DNA from: JALZKA01 sp963725035
GTDB taxonomy: Bacteria; Actinomycetota; Thermoleophilia; Solirubrobacterales; 70-9
Length of the DNA stretch: 64,000 nucleotides
Assembly: GCA_963725035.1 (NCBI GenBank)
Contig: CAVRWX010000019.1
Span: 124,001 to 188,000, forward strand
Direction of reading: 5' to 3'
Shown here: positions 8,581 through 16,278 of the stretch, one piece after another
How the letters are laid out: each line of letters starts with the position of its first letter
How positions within the stretch are numbered: the stretch's first letter is position 1
The notes under the pieces: model-generated
Database searches by the model: none
Told to the model about the DNA's origin: nothing
What the model saw: only the letters and a program-made list of their open reading frames with translations
Position numbers and translations under genes: made by a program

Positions 8581-9411
8581 CTAGAGGTCGGCCTTGCGCT
8601 CGACGAATCCCAGGTTGTCGGCGACCTGGGTGTAGACGCCGGGCTTCTTGACTCCGCACTTGGAGCCCCCGTACGAGACGATCCCGACGAGGAGCGCGCC
8701 GCGCGGAGCATCGGCGATCAGGGGACCGCCGCTGTCGCCGAAGCATGAGTCGTTGTAGTGGTCGGGGCTGACCTCTTCACCGAACGCGCAAACCTCCTCG
8801 GTGGGCCGGAAGAAGCTGAAGTGGGTGCTGCACTCCGCATCCGAGATTGCGAAGAGCGCGACATCGAGAAGGACATCCGAGGGATTCCCGCCGGTCGCCG
8901 TGGTCCCGCCCCACCCGGCGACCCGCAGCTCGTCGCCCGGCTCGGTCTCGGACTCGTCCTCAGCCACCGTCGGCAGCAGGACGGCGGGCGCCTCGGCTGG
9001 CGCCTTGAGGTTCAGGACCGCGATGTCGTGATGTCCTCTGCGCAGATACTCGCGGTGAACGGAGATCTCTTCGACCTTGATCTCCTTGCCGTCGGACTCC
9101 TCGTCCAGGTCAGGGCGTCCCGTGATGACGTGCACGTTGCGGGGGCGCGAGCCCACAACGCAGTGCGCAGCGGTGACAACGGCCTCCTCGGCGACAACGG
9201 AACCGCCGCAGAACTGATCGCCACTCCTGGAAGCGACCGCGGCGATGAACGGCCAGTCGGCCGGGTCGGCGACGTCGCCTCCGACGATGCGCTCAGTCGG
9301 GCCGGAGCCCGCGGATGCCCCGCCGGCGATCGCCAGGCAGCATCCGAACGCCGCGAGCGCAAGCCCTACCGCTCTTGTCCCCTTCCCTGCCACTGGTCTC
9401 CATGGTGACAC
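8581..9411 (-). CDS. secreted trypsin-like serine protease B (S1 family)
   Basis: 276 aa from a GTG at 9411. Signal peptide roughly residues 12-34 (GTRAVGLALAAFGCC...GASA). Activation site RIVGG at 41-45; triad H83, D129, S227; S1-pocket D221, hence trypsin-like specificity. The stop is 5 nt before protease A starts and the start is 24 nt after protease C stops, so the three form one transcription unit. A hairpin whose 3' arm carries GAAGG lies directly before the start codon. Confidence 0.92.
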   Translation of the reverse strand: MSPWRPVAGKGTRAVGLALAAFGCCLAIAGGASAGSGPTERIVGGDVADPADWPFIAAVASRSGDQFCGGSVVAEEAVVTAAHCVVGSRPRNVHVITGRPDLDEESDGKEIKVEEISVHREYLRRGHHDIAVLNLKAPAEAPAVLLPTVAEDESETEPGDELRVAGWGGTTATGGNPSDVLLDVALFAISDAECSTHFSFFRPTEEVCAFGEEVSPDHYNDSCFGDSGGPLIADAPRGALLVGIVSYGGSKCGVKKPGVYTQVADNLGFVERKADL

Positions 9412-9415
9412 AGGT

Positions 9416-9434
9416 GCCCTTCAAACGGAAGGGC
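9416..9434 (-). promoter_or_regulatory. hairpin covering the protease B ribosome binding site
   Basis: On the minus strand GCCCTTC and GAAGGGC form a 7-bp stem with a five-base CGTTT loop. GAAGG of the 3' arm is the only Shine-Dalgarno-like sequence before the GTG at 9411, so folding could tune translation between genes C and B. Prediction from sequence only. Confidence 0.45.
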
Positions 9435-9435
9435 G

Positions 9436-10272
9436 CTAGGGCAGGTCGGCCTTGTCCGAAATGAAGCCGAGGTTGTCGGCGACGCTTGCGTAGATGGTCG
9501 GTTGCTTCACGCCGCACCGCGCGCCGCCGCGCGATACCGCGCCGACCAGGCGGGCGCCGATGAGGGTGTCGGCCACCAGCGGGCCGCCGCTGTCGCCGTA
9601 GCACGACGACGTGCGATTGTCGCCCGTCCGCTCGCCCTGCGTGCAGATGTCCTCATCCGATCGGAAGCGGAGGGCCGGCCACCGATTGCACTTTTGGTCC
9701 TTGACGGCGAACGTGGAAACGTCTCGAAGGACATCGGAGCCCGCTCCGCCAGCCCGCTTAGTCGAGCCCCAACCGGCCACTCGAAGCTCGTCGCCGGGCT
9801 CCGTCGCCTCCTCACCCTCCGTGGGCGTGGCGGGTAGAACCGCCGGCGTTGCCGTTGTCGGGTTCGAAAGCCTGATGACGGCGACGTCGCGGCGTCCCTT
9901 CCGCAGGAACCTGCGGTGGACGAAGACGTCATCGGCCTCGAGCTCCTGGCCCTCGCCGTCGTCAGTCAGGTCAGGCCTGCCGGTGACGACGCGAAAGGAG
10001 TTCGGATTCGCCGGGTCGCCGAACTCATCGACCATGCAGTGCCCGGCGGTCAGGACAGCGTCGTCCGAGATCACCGAGCCGCCGCAGAACTGTTCGCCTG
10101 ACGGGGTCGTGATCGCAGCCGCGTACGGCCAGTCGGCCGGGTCTGCCACGTTGCCGCCGATGATGCGCTCGTCGCCGCCGGGACCTGCCGACACGCCACC
10201 GGCCATCGTCAGCCAAAAGCCGATCCCGACCGCGGCCAGGCTGGCCCGGACATTTAACTTCCCTTTAACCAC
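9436..10272 (-). CDS. secreted chymotrypsin-fold serine protease C with Ser in the S1 pocket
   Basis: About 278 aa from a GTG at 10272, chosen because a signal peptide follows at once (VVKGKLNVRASLAAVG...GGVSA). Activation site RIIGG (36-40). Triad H78 (TAGHC), D129 (RRDVAVI), S228 (GDSGGPL). The residue six before the catalytic serine is S222, not Asp as in proteases A and B, so primary specificity should differ (chymotrypsin-like or relaxed). It carries a longer loop after the histidine (DEFGDPANPNS). First gene of the tandem protease unit and more diverged than A/B. The start is less certain than the fold. Confidence 0.88.
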   Translation of the reverse strand: MVKGKLNVRASLAAVGIGFWLTMAGGVSAGPGGDERIIGGNVADPADWPYAAAITTPSGEQFCGGSVISDDAVLTAGHCMVDEFGDPANPNSFRVVTGRPDLTDDGEGQELEADDVFVHRRFLRKGRRDVAVIRLSNPTTATPAVLPATPTEGEEATEPGDELRVAGWGSTKRAGGAGSDVLRDVSTFAVKDQKCNRWPALRFRSDEDICTQGERTGDNRTSSCYGDSGGPLVADTLIGARLVGAVSRGGARCGVKQPTIYASVADNLGFISDKADLP

Positions 10273-10334
10273 GAGGAGGACATGGTGACATACGGGCTTC
10301 GTGCCCGCGCCTCGCGAGGTATACCCTCGCCGCC

Positions 10335-10823
10335 ATGTCAGGCGACTCCGCGCGAAACGAAGCAACGATCCGAAAGCTCTACGGGGGGCTCGACTCGCAC
10401 GACGGCGAGGCCATGTCGTCGTGCTACGCCCCCGACGCACACTTCTCGGATCCGGTGTTCCCGGACCTGACCGGCACCCAGGCTGGAGACATGTGGCGGA
10501 TGCTCACCTCGCGGGCGACCGACCTCTCGGTCGAGCTGCCCGAGGCGAAGGCGGACGCCGAGGCCGGCTCCGCCCTCTGGATCGCCACCTACACCTTCGG
10601 CGCCACCGGCCGGAACGTCGTGAACCGGGTCCGCTCGGACTTTCGTTTCGACGACACGGGCCTGATCACCGAGCAGCACGATGACTTCCCGTTCTGGAAG
10701 TGGTCGCGCCAGGCGCTGGGCCCCGCGGGCCTCACCCTGGGCTGGACGCCGATGCTCCGCTCAAAGGTCCGCTCGAACGCCGCGGCCGAGCTGGCGCGCT
10801 TCCGCGCCGACCACAAGCCTTAG
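10335..10823 (+). CDS. NTF2-like/SnoaL-type protein
   Basis: 162 aa. The pattern of an N-terminal helix (ARNEATIRKLYGGLDSHDGEAMSSCYAPDAHFSDPVF) followed by strands ending in RSDFRFDDTGLITEQHDDFPFWKW is the NTF2/ketosteroid-isomerase-like fold (nuclear transport factor 2 family). The family covers enzymes and ligand-binding proteins, and no specific catalytic signature is visible. Divergent from protease C (62 nt between starts) and convergent with ferritin, from which a strong palindrome separates it. Confidence 0.78.
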   Translation: MSGDSARNEATIRKLYGGLDSHDGEAMSSCYAPDAHFSDPVFPDLTGTQAGDMWRMLTSRATDLSVELPEAKADAEAGSALWIATYTFGATGRNVVNRVRSDFRFDDTGLITEQHDDFPFWKWSRQALGPAGLTLGWTPMLRSKVRSNAAAELARFRADHKP

Positions 10824-10848
10824 GTGCCCGGCACGGTGCCTGGCACCT
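10822..10848. terminator. bidirectional hairpin between convergent genes, REP-like
   Basis: AGGTGCC and GGCACCT (10822-10828, 10842-10848) enclose GGCAC/GTGCC, making a 27-nt near-perfect palindrome that contains parts of both flanking stop codons. There is no T-run. A related, shorter GGTGCC...GGCACC element lies at 15794-15811, so this may be a dispersed REP-like sequence used as a terminator. Confidence 0.6.
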
Positions 10849-11383
10849 AGATGGCCCCGCCGGCTGCGGGCGGGGCGGAGGGGTCGTCTTCCTCGCCGTC
10901 GCCCAGCCCCTCGCGTGCGAGGTACTCCTCGATGTCGAGGGGCCGGTCCTTTGCACGCTCGACGACGGTCAGCAGGTCGCTCATCAGCGCGACCTCCTCG
11001 ACCTGCTCTTTCAAGAACCACTGCAAGAACTGCTCGCCCTGGAAGTCGCTCGCCGCGCGGGCCATGGAGGTGAGTTCGTTGAACTGCTCGGTCACCTTGC
11101 GCTCCTGGTCCAGCGCCACCTTCACGGGCTCGACCAGGTCGGCAAAGCCCGTTTTCGGCGCCGCGACGCCGGGAATCGTGGCCTCCTCCTCGATGTCGAG
11201 GAGGTACTGGATGATCATCATCGCGTGGTTGCGCTCCTCGATCGCCTGGCGATAGAAGAACGCGGCCATCCGCGGCATCGTGAGGTCGTCGTAATAGATC
11301 GCCGCGGCCAGATAGGCCTGCGATGCGGCGAACTCATTGGGGACGTGGTCGTTGAGCGCTTGCGCGAAGGTTTTCTCAGCCAT
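10847..11383 (-). CDS. ftn: ferritin (non-heme)
   Basis: 178 aa starting MAEKTFAQALNDHVPNEFAASQAYLAAAIYY. Four-helix-bundle ferroxidase residues are recognisable: E of NEFAASQAY, EERNHAM (ExxH) and the EQVEEVALM segment, matching ferritin rather than bacterioferritin (no heme Met context). It oxidises and stores iron in a 24-mer shell in the cytoplasm. The acidic tail (GDGEEDDPSAPPAAGG) is low complexity. The frame is open to 11422, but the ATG at 11383 matches family N-termini and leaves room for the divergent gene at 11402. Confidence 0.92.
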   Translation of the reverse strand: MAEKTFAQALNDHVPNEFAASQAYLAAAIYYDDLTMPRMAAFFYRQAIEERNHAMMIIQYLLDIEEEATIPGVAAPKTGFADLVEPVKVALDQERKVTEQFNELTSMARAASDFQGEQFLQWFLKEQVEEVALMSDLLTVVERAKDRPLDIEEYLAREGLGDGEEDDPSAPPAAGGAI

Positions 11384-11401
11384 TTGCGAGACACTACCCG
11401 C

Positions 11402-11836
11402 GTGGCCGCCCGCGAGGACCAAGCCTGGCTATTGCGAAACAGATTCAACCCGTTCCCGGTGTCCGGAGTCCTCGCGCTTAACGACCGCGTCATCTCCTTC
11501 CGCCTCGACGATGAAGCTGCCGAGGCAACCCTCGGCTGGCTCGAAGAGGAGCTCGAGATCGATGACATCAAGGCCAGAATCGAGGGCGGCGACGAGGTCG
11601 TTGCATTCTCGATTCCGCTCGAAGAGTGCTCGGTCAGCTGGCCGATCACCGGCGGCCCGATGATGCTGATCGAGGGTCCCACGCGAAAGTGGGTCGTTTC
11701 CTACGACCACCCGGTCGGTGGCGCCTTCGTTCAGACCTTCAACCTGATGTCGGGCCGCGGCAAGGCGAAGGCGTGGAAGAAGGCCCTGGCGAAGGCGGAG
11801 GGCGAAGCCGAGCCCGAGCCGGACGGCGGGGACTAG
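11402..11836 (+). CDS. conserved hypothetical protein, 144 aa
   Basis: Starts at a GTG (11402) 18 nt from the divergent ferritin start. The sequence VAAREDQAWLLRNRFNPFPVSGVLALNDRVISF...KWVVSYDHPVGGAFVQTFNLMSGRGKAKAWKKALAKAEGEAE has alternating strands and a Lys/Glu-rich tail. No signal peptide or membrane segment. I do not recognise the family. Its 3' end overlaps the convergent enolase-like gene by 4 nt. The much longer frame starting at 10700 runs antisense through ferritin and is rejected. Confidence 0.65.
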   Translation: MAAREDQAWLLRNRFNPFPVSGVLALNDRVISFRLDDEAAEATLGWLEEELEIDDIKARIEGGDEVVAFSIPLEECSVSWPITGGPMMLIEGPTRKWVVSYDHPVGGAFVQTFNLMSGRGKAKAWKKALAKAEGEAEPEPDGGD

Positions 11837-12897
11837 CCCCAGCGAAATCCGGTCGCGGACGGGACCGGGTCCATCGGGCTCGTTGGCATTCCTTCCGGGA
11901 CCGCGGGGTCGTTGTAGCCAGCGGGCGCGGTGTCGTTCGGGGTGTCCGGGTGGTAGAGCGACGCCAGGTACTGGATCTGGCCGCGGCCGAGCCCCACCTC
12001 GCCCTGGCCCCCTCCGTACACCTGGAGGCCGTTGTCGGCGCAGTAGGCGTAGATGCCCAGCAGCTCCTCAAGCGAGCCGAACCGCGACGGCTTCGAGTTG
12101 ATCGCGCGCTCGGGCGCGAGCGCCTTTAAGTCCTCGAGCGAGTGGAGCGGAGCGTCGTAGGTCAGCCGGCCCCAATGGGGCTTCAGGACCTCGCGCGTTG
12201 CGTCCGTCAGGTCGGGGTCCTCCAGCCACGCCTCGGGGAACTTCTCGGCCACGGCGCGGTAGAGCTCGGGATCCGTCTCAACCTCCACAACCGTGCCCTT
12301 GTAGTAGCCCTTCAGATCCATCACCTGGACCGTCGCGACCTCGGCGATCTCCTCGATGAGCTCCGGCGTCCAGTCGTTCTCGGGGTCGAGCTTGAACTCG
12401 AGGCCGGGGTAGCGCTCGAGCCGCGACGTGATCGCGTGGGTCGATGAGGCTGATTCGTCGCCGAAGCTCGTCAGGCGCGTCGAGCAGACGAAGCGCACCG
12501 GCTTGGGGTCACGGCCGACTGCTTCGTGCAGCGGGAGGCCGTTCTGGCGGAGCGCGAGATCGAGCGCGGCCGACTCGTACGCCCAGCGCCGGTAGTCGCG
12601 GGACACCTCGCGATCGGGCGGCGAGCCCTCGTAAAGGTCGAGCTCGCCGAGGAGCGCGCACAGGTCGCCCAGGGTCTTCGGCCCGGTGAGGTCGAAGCGC
12701 GGGCCGAGGTCGCGGTTCGCGATGTGGTCGAGGACCTCGTAGGCGACGTCCTCGCCCTGGCCCTCCTCGCCGCCGCCCTTCAGGTGGACGATCGTCGAGC
12801 CGCGCGTGAACTCCGCCGAGTACTCGCGGTCGTTGGCCTCGAGCTCAAAGCTCTCGACGTTGATGGGAAGGTCGCGCAGCTTCTCGAAATCGCTCAT
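11833..12897 (-). CDS. enolase-superfamily (mandelate racemase/muconate-lactonizing-like) protein
   Basis: 354 aa. The barrel-strand residues of the superfamily can be followed: EFKLDPEND, VMDLKGYYKG, AWLEDPDL, INSKPSRFGSLEELL and a terminal GGGQGEVGLGRGQIQYLASL. These correspond to the Lys/Asp/Glu/Lys ligand and acid-base positions of Mg-dependent alpha-proton abstraction enzymes. The substrate cannot be predicted, and the spacing is not that of a standard dipeptide epimerase or OSBS. A stand-alone gene between the ferritin pair and the Usp gene. Confidence 0.75.
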   Translation of the reverse strand: MSDFEKLRDLPINVESFELEANDREYSAEFTRGSTIVHLKGGGEEGQGEDVAYEVLDHIANRDLGPRFDLTGPKTLGDLCALLGELDLYEGSPPDREVSRDYRRWAYESAALDLALRQNGLPLHEAVGRDPKPVRFVCSTRLTSFGDESASSTHAITSRLERYPGLEFKLDPENDWTPELIEEIAEVATVQVMDLKGYYKGTVVEVETDPELYRAVAEKFPEAWLEDPDLTDATREVLKPHWGRLTYDAPLHSLEDLKALAPERAINSKPSRFGSLEELLGIYAYCADNGLQVYGGGQGEVGLGRGQIQYLASLYHPDTPNDTAPAGYNDPAVPEGMPTSPMDPVPSATGFRWG

Positions 12898-12937
12898 GCG
12901 CCGAATGTAGCCAGGCGCGCGCGGGGAAGGGGAGGGA

Positions 12938-13354
12938 TTACTCGGGCGCGGGGACGATCAGCACGGGGCGCTCTGAGAGGTGGAGCAGCTTGTGTGGCAC
13001 CGAGCCGAGGAGCGCGCCCTTGATCGGCGACTCTGAGTAGGTGCCGACGACGATCGCGCGCGCGTCGTGCTTATCGGCGAGGGACAGGAGCGCGTTGGTC
13101 GGGCGCTCGTCCACCAGTTCGATCTCGACCTCGACGCCGGCCGCCCGCGCGCGCTCGACGGCTTCCCCCGTCACCTGCTCGCCGATCTTGCGGATGGCAT
13201 CACTCGTTGTCTTGAACTCCTCGCCAGGTCCACCGGGGTTGTAGCCGAAGCCGATCACGATCGAGTCGCCCATGCCCTTGGCGAGCGCCGTCGCCTCGTC
13301 GAGCGCCGCCTTGGCGCACTCCGACCCGTCGTATCCCAAGACCAGCACGCCCAT
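12938..13354 (-). CDS. universal stress protein (UspA family)
   Basis: 138 aa starting MGVLVLGYDGSECAKAAL. The ATP-binding signature of UspA-type proteins is present (VVGTYSESPIKGALLGSVPHKLLHLSERPVLIVPAP). It begins one base after the permease stop (13356), and Usp domains often follow APC-type amino-acid transporters as a separate or fused cytosolic domain, so it is probably the last gene of the polyamine/guanidino operon. Confidence 0.92.
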   Translation of the reverse strand: MGVLVLGYDGSECAKAALDEATALAKGMGDSIVIGFGYNPGGPGEEFKTTSDAIRKIGEQVTGEAVERARAAGVEVEIELVDERPTNALLSLADKHDARAIVVGTYSESPIKGALLGSVPHKLLHLSERPVLIVPAPE

Positions 13355-13355
13355 C

Positions 13356-14987
13356 TCAGTCCTCCCTCTTCTCAACGCCGACGCCGGCATCCGCTTCGTC
13401 CTCGGACACGCCGATCGCCTCGACGGTGCCCTCGCCGGTCGCAACCTCGTGGGGCACCGCCTCGAACGGCTTGCGGGCGAAGAACTCCTTCGCGGGCTCG
13501 CCACCCAGGAACCGCCAGGCGATCATGAGGATGAAGCCCAAGCCCATGAAAACGATCGCGATCACAAGCGGGATGCCGAGCCCGACCACCTCGGTGCCCG
13601 AGTAGGACGCCTTCGGGTCGGAGAGGTCTCCCACCGACTCGTAGAGGAGGTAGCCCAGGAGCAGCGCACCAACGAGCGGCGCGACACCGATAAAGATGAA
13701 GTTCTTGACGAGACAGGAAGATCTCCTTGCGCCAGTAGATGACGCACGCGATCCCCGTCAGGCCGTAATAGAAGGCGATCATCAGGCTGAGCGCAGAGAG
13801 GGAGTCGAACAGGAAGTTCTCGGAGATCAGCTTGCCCGGGCACGTACCAGAGGGTCGCGAGGACACCGATCACGATCGTGCCGACGGCGGGCGTCAAGTA
13901 GCGCGGATGGATCTTGGCGAAGACTCTTCGGCATGGCACCGGCAGCCGCCATCGAGAGCGACGTGCGCGACCCCGGCAGGATCGTCGTCTGGGCCGAGGA
14001 GATGCCTGAGATGATCACCGCGATCACAAGGAGCTTCGCGAGGTCGTCGCCCAGCGCGTCCGAGGCGACGGAGCTCAGAACCCCAGCGTCGTCGTCGAAC
14101 TGCTCGATCTGCCCGAGGCCGGCGTACGCGATCAGGGCCACGGTGACGACCACGTACGTGAACAGGAGGATCACGGTGCTCGCGAGCCCGGCCAAGCCAG
14201 GCGCACGCGATGAGTCCTCGCTCTCCTCCGAGAGGTTCACGGCGGACTCCCAGCCCCAGTAGATGAAGACGGCCAAGAGGACCCCGGTCAGCATGCCCGA
14301 GTACTCGACGCCGAACGGGGAGAGCCAGCTGAGCTCTGGCGTGATCGACGACTCCGGCACCTTGTCGAAGATGAGCCGTACGAAGACCGCTCCCGCGAAG
14401 AACAGGAGAATCCCCACCTGCCCCAGGGTCAAGAACCTCTGGAGCTTGGCCGAGATCTCGGTGCCGATCACGCAGATCGAGGTCATCACCACGATGATCA
14501 CCACGGCGCCGATCGCCACCGCGGCGTCGTTCTTGAAGAGCGGCTTGGGGTTGCCGCTCGCCGTCTCGCCGCCGGTGAGCCCGAGCAGGTCATAGAAGTA
14601 GTAGGCCGAGACGTCTGCCAGCGAGCCGATAACGAGGATGCCCGTGGTGCAGATGGCCCAGCCACCCATCCAGCCCATCCACGGCCCCATGCCCCGCGTG
14701 ACCCATGAGAAGGTCGTCCCGCAGTCCGTGTCGACGCGGTTCATGTAGAAGAACGCCGCCGCGATGAAGAACATCGGGATGAACGAGACGAGCAGGATGG
14801 CCGGCGCCTTCACGCCGACCGCGACCACGATCGAGCCGATCACCGCCGCGAGCGAGTAGGCCGGCGCGGTCGAGGCGAGACCGATCGAAAGCCCGTCGAG
14901 GAACCCGATCGAGTCCTTCTTCAGGCCCTTCTCGCCGGTTTCGACTTCCTTGCTTGCCGCCGGTGCCGGGACGCTCGCGCTCTCCAT
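13356..14987 (-). pseudogene. APC-family amino acid/polyamine permease with three frameshifts
   Basis: The ATG at 14987 follows a good AGAGGAAG site. The first ~355 aa (GFLDGLSIGLASTAPAYSLAAVIG... to SLSMAAAGAMPK) are an intact APC transporter with helices 1-8. The rest is split over three frames: VFAKIHPRYLTPAVGTIVIGV, then KLISENFLFDSLSALSLMIAF, then VKNFIFIGVAPLVGALLLGYLL to the end. Each junction needs removal of one base (near 13921-13926, the CCC at 13835-13837, and 13708-13718), giving about 542 aa. Three +1 changes within 210 bp in otherwise perfect code could be a poor-quality assembly patch or a dead gene. The operon setting suggests uptake of an amine or guanidino compound. Confidence 0.82.
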
Positions 14988-15044
14988 CGCTGCTTCCTCT
15001 TCTCTCGGGTCACGAGACCCTAAAGGAACCCGTCGTCCAGGCGT

Positions 15045-15767
15045 TTAACGGTGTTCGGGATTCTCGAAGTCGAAGCGGCAGCCCGCGTCCCACTCCGAGC
15101 GCTGGTTCCCGTGCGCGGGGATTCCGCCCGCGTCCTTCAGAAGCTTCGCCAGGTGCATGAGGTTCCAGGTGGCAAACGTCGTGTTGCGGTTCGTGAAGTC
15201 GTTCTCGGGCCCGCCTGAGCCCTCGTCGAGATAGGAGGGCCCGGGCCCCGCCTCGCCGATCCAGCCCGCGTCCGCCTGGGGCGGGATCGAGTAGCCGAGG
15301 TGCTGGAGCGAGTAGAGGACGTTCATCGCGCAGTGCTTGATCCCGTCCTCGTTGCCCGTCACCAGGCAGCCGCCGACCCGGCCGTAGTACGCGTACTGCC
15401 CGGCGTCGTTCAGGACCGAGGAGTGGCCGTAGAGGCGCTCGATGATCTTCGTGCAGACCGACGACTTCTCGCCGAGCCAGATCGGCGTGCCGATCACCAG
15501 GATGTCGGCCGCCATTACCTTCGGGAGGATCTCGGGCCACTCGTCTTTGTCCCAGCCATGCTCGGTCATGTCGTCCCAGACGCCGGTGGCGATGTCGTGG
15601 TCGATGGCACGGATCGAATCCACAGAGACGCCGTTCTTCTCCATGACGCCGATCGACAGGTCCATCAGGCCCTGCGTGTTCGACGGCTCAGGCGAGCGTT
15701 TGAGCGTGCAGTTGATGTACAGGGCGGAGAGATCCGAAAAGTCTGTATCCATGTCCGTGGAGTTCAT
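15045..15767 (-). CDS. flavodoxin-fold NAD(P)H-dependent FMN reductase-like protein
   Basis: About 240 aa. ALYINCTLKRSPEPSNTQGLMD is the phosphate-binding first strand-loop of the NADPH-dependent FMN reductase/flavodoxin-like fold, and ILVIGTPIWLGEKSS the flavin-facing loop. The C-terminal half is rich in Asn/Trp/Tyr. A cytosolic quinone or flavin reductase function is likely, substrate unknown. The start is ambiguous (GTG 15770, ATG 15767, ATG 15752). All overlap the end of the cupin frame by more than 60 nt, which is unusual in this operon of 4-nt overlaps. Confidence 0.8.
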   Translation of the reverse strand: MNSTDMDTDFSDLSALYINCTLKRSPEPSNTQGLMDLSIGVMEKNGVSVDSIRAIDHDIATGVWDDMTEHGWDKDEWPEILPKVMAADILVIGTPIWLGEKSSVCTKIIERLYGHSSVLNDAGQYAYYGRVGGCLVTGNEDGIKHCAMNVLYSLQHLGYSIPPQADAGWIGEAGPGPSYLDEGSGGPENDFTNRNTTFATWNLMHLAKLLKDAGGIPAHGNQRSEWDAGCRFDFENPEHR

Positions 15768-16278
15768 CACGGACGCGGTTCGTTACGCGTCCTGGTGCCT
15801 GCCCGGGCACCTGGTCGTCCGGAACGTCTTCGGGCACCAGCGCTATCTCGGGCTGGAACTCGCCGAAGAGCTCGAAGAACGAGCGCGCGCCGACGTCGTC
15901 CTGGAGGTTCTCGTTCGCGAGCGCAAAGAGCTGGCGGACGAAGTCCTCCCACCGGAGCGGAGGGCGCATCTCGATCCGCACGACCACCTCGCCGTTCCCC
16001 GCGTCGCGCGCCGAGTGTGGCTTGCCGGCGGGCGCGGTCACAGAGTCGCCAGGGCCCGCGATCGTCACAACCCCGCCGACCGTGTACTCCACGGTTCCTT
16101 CGAGCACGGTCCAGCGCTCCTCGATGCCGGGATGGATGTGGCGGGGGACGACATGACCAGGGCGGGTCCAGTGGTCTTCCATCACGAGAAGCTCGCCCCC
16201 GGTCTCTTCGGCGGTGCGGATGAAGCGAACTCGCTCGCCGGTAGCGCCGTTCTTGACGACGTCGCCACCACCGATCAT
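15688..16278 (-). CDS. cupin-domain protein
   Basis: 196 aa. The cupin barrel is at residues 10-105: GHVVPRHIHPGIEERWTVLEGTVEY (metal motif 1 HxH...E) and a second motif in APAGKPHSARDAGNGEVVV. The last ~45 residues after FQPEIALVPEDVPDDQ do not look conserved and are coded over the flavodoxin start and a REP-like hairpin (15794-15811), so the true C-terminus may be shorter or altered by an indel. Starts with an ATGA overlap to the M20 gene. Role in the operon unknown; could be a sensor or small isomerase. Confidence 0.75.
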   Translation of the reverse strand: MIGGGDVVKNGATGERVRFIRTAEETGGELLVMEDHWTRPGHVVPRHIHPGIEERWTVLEGTVEYTVGGVVTIAGPGDSVTAPAGKPHSARDAGNGEVVVRIEMRPPLRWEDFVRQLFALANENLQDDVGARSFFELFGEFQPEIALVPEDVPDDQVPGQAPGRVTNRVRDELHGHGYRLFGSLRPVHQLHAQTLA

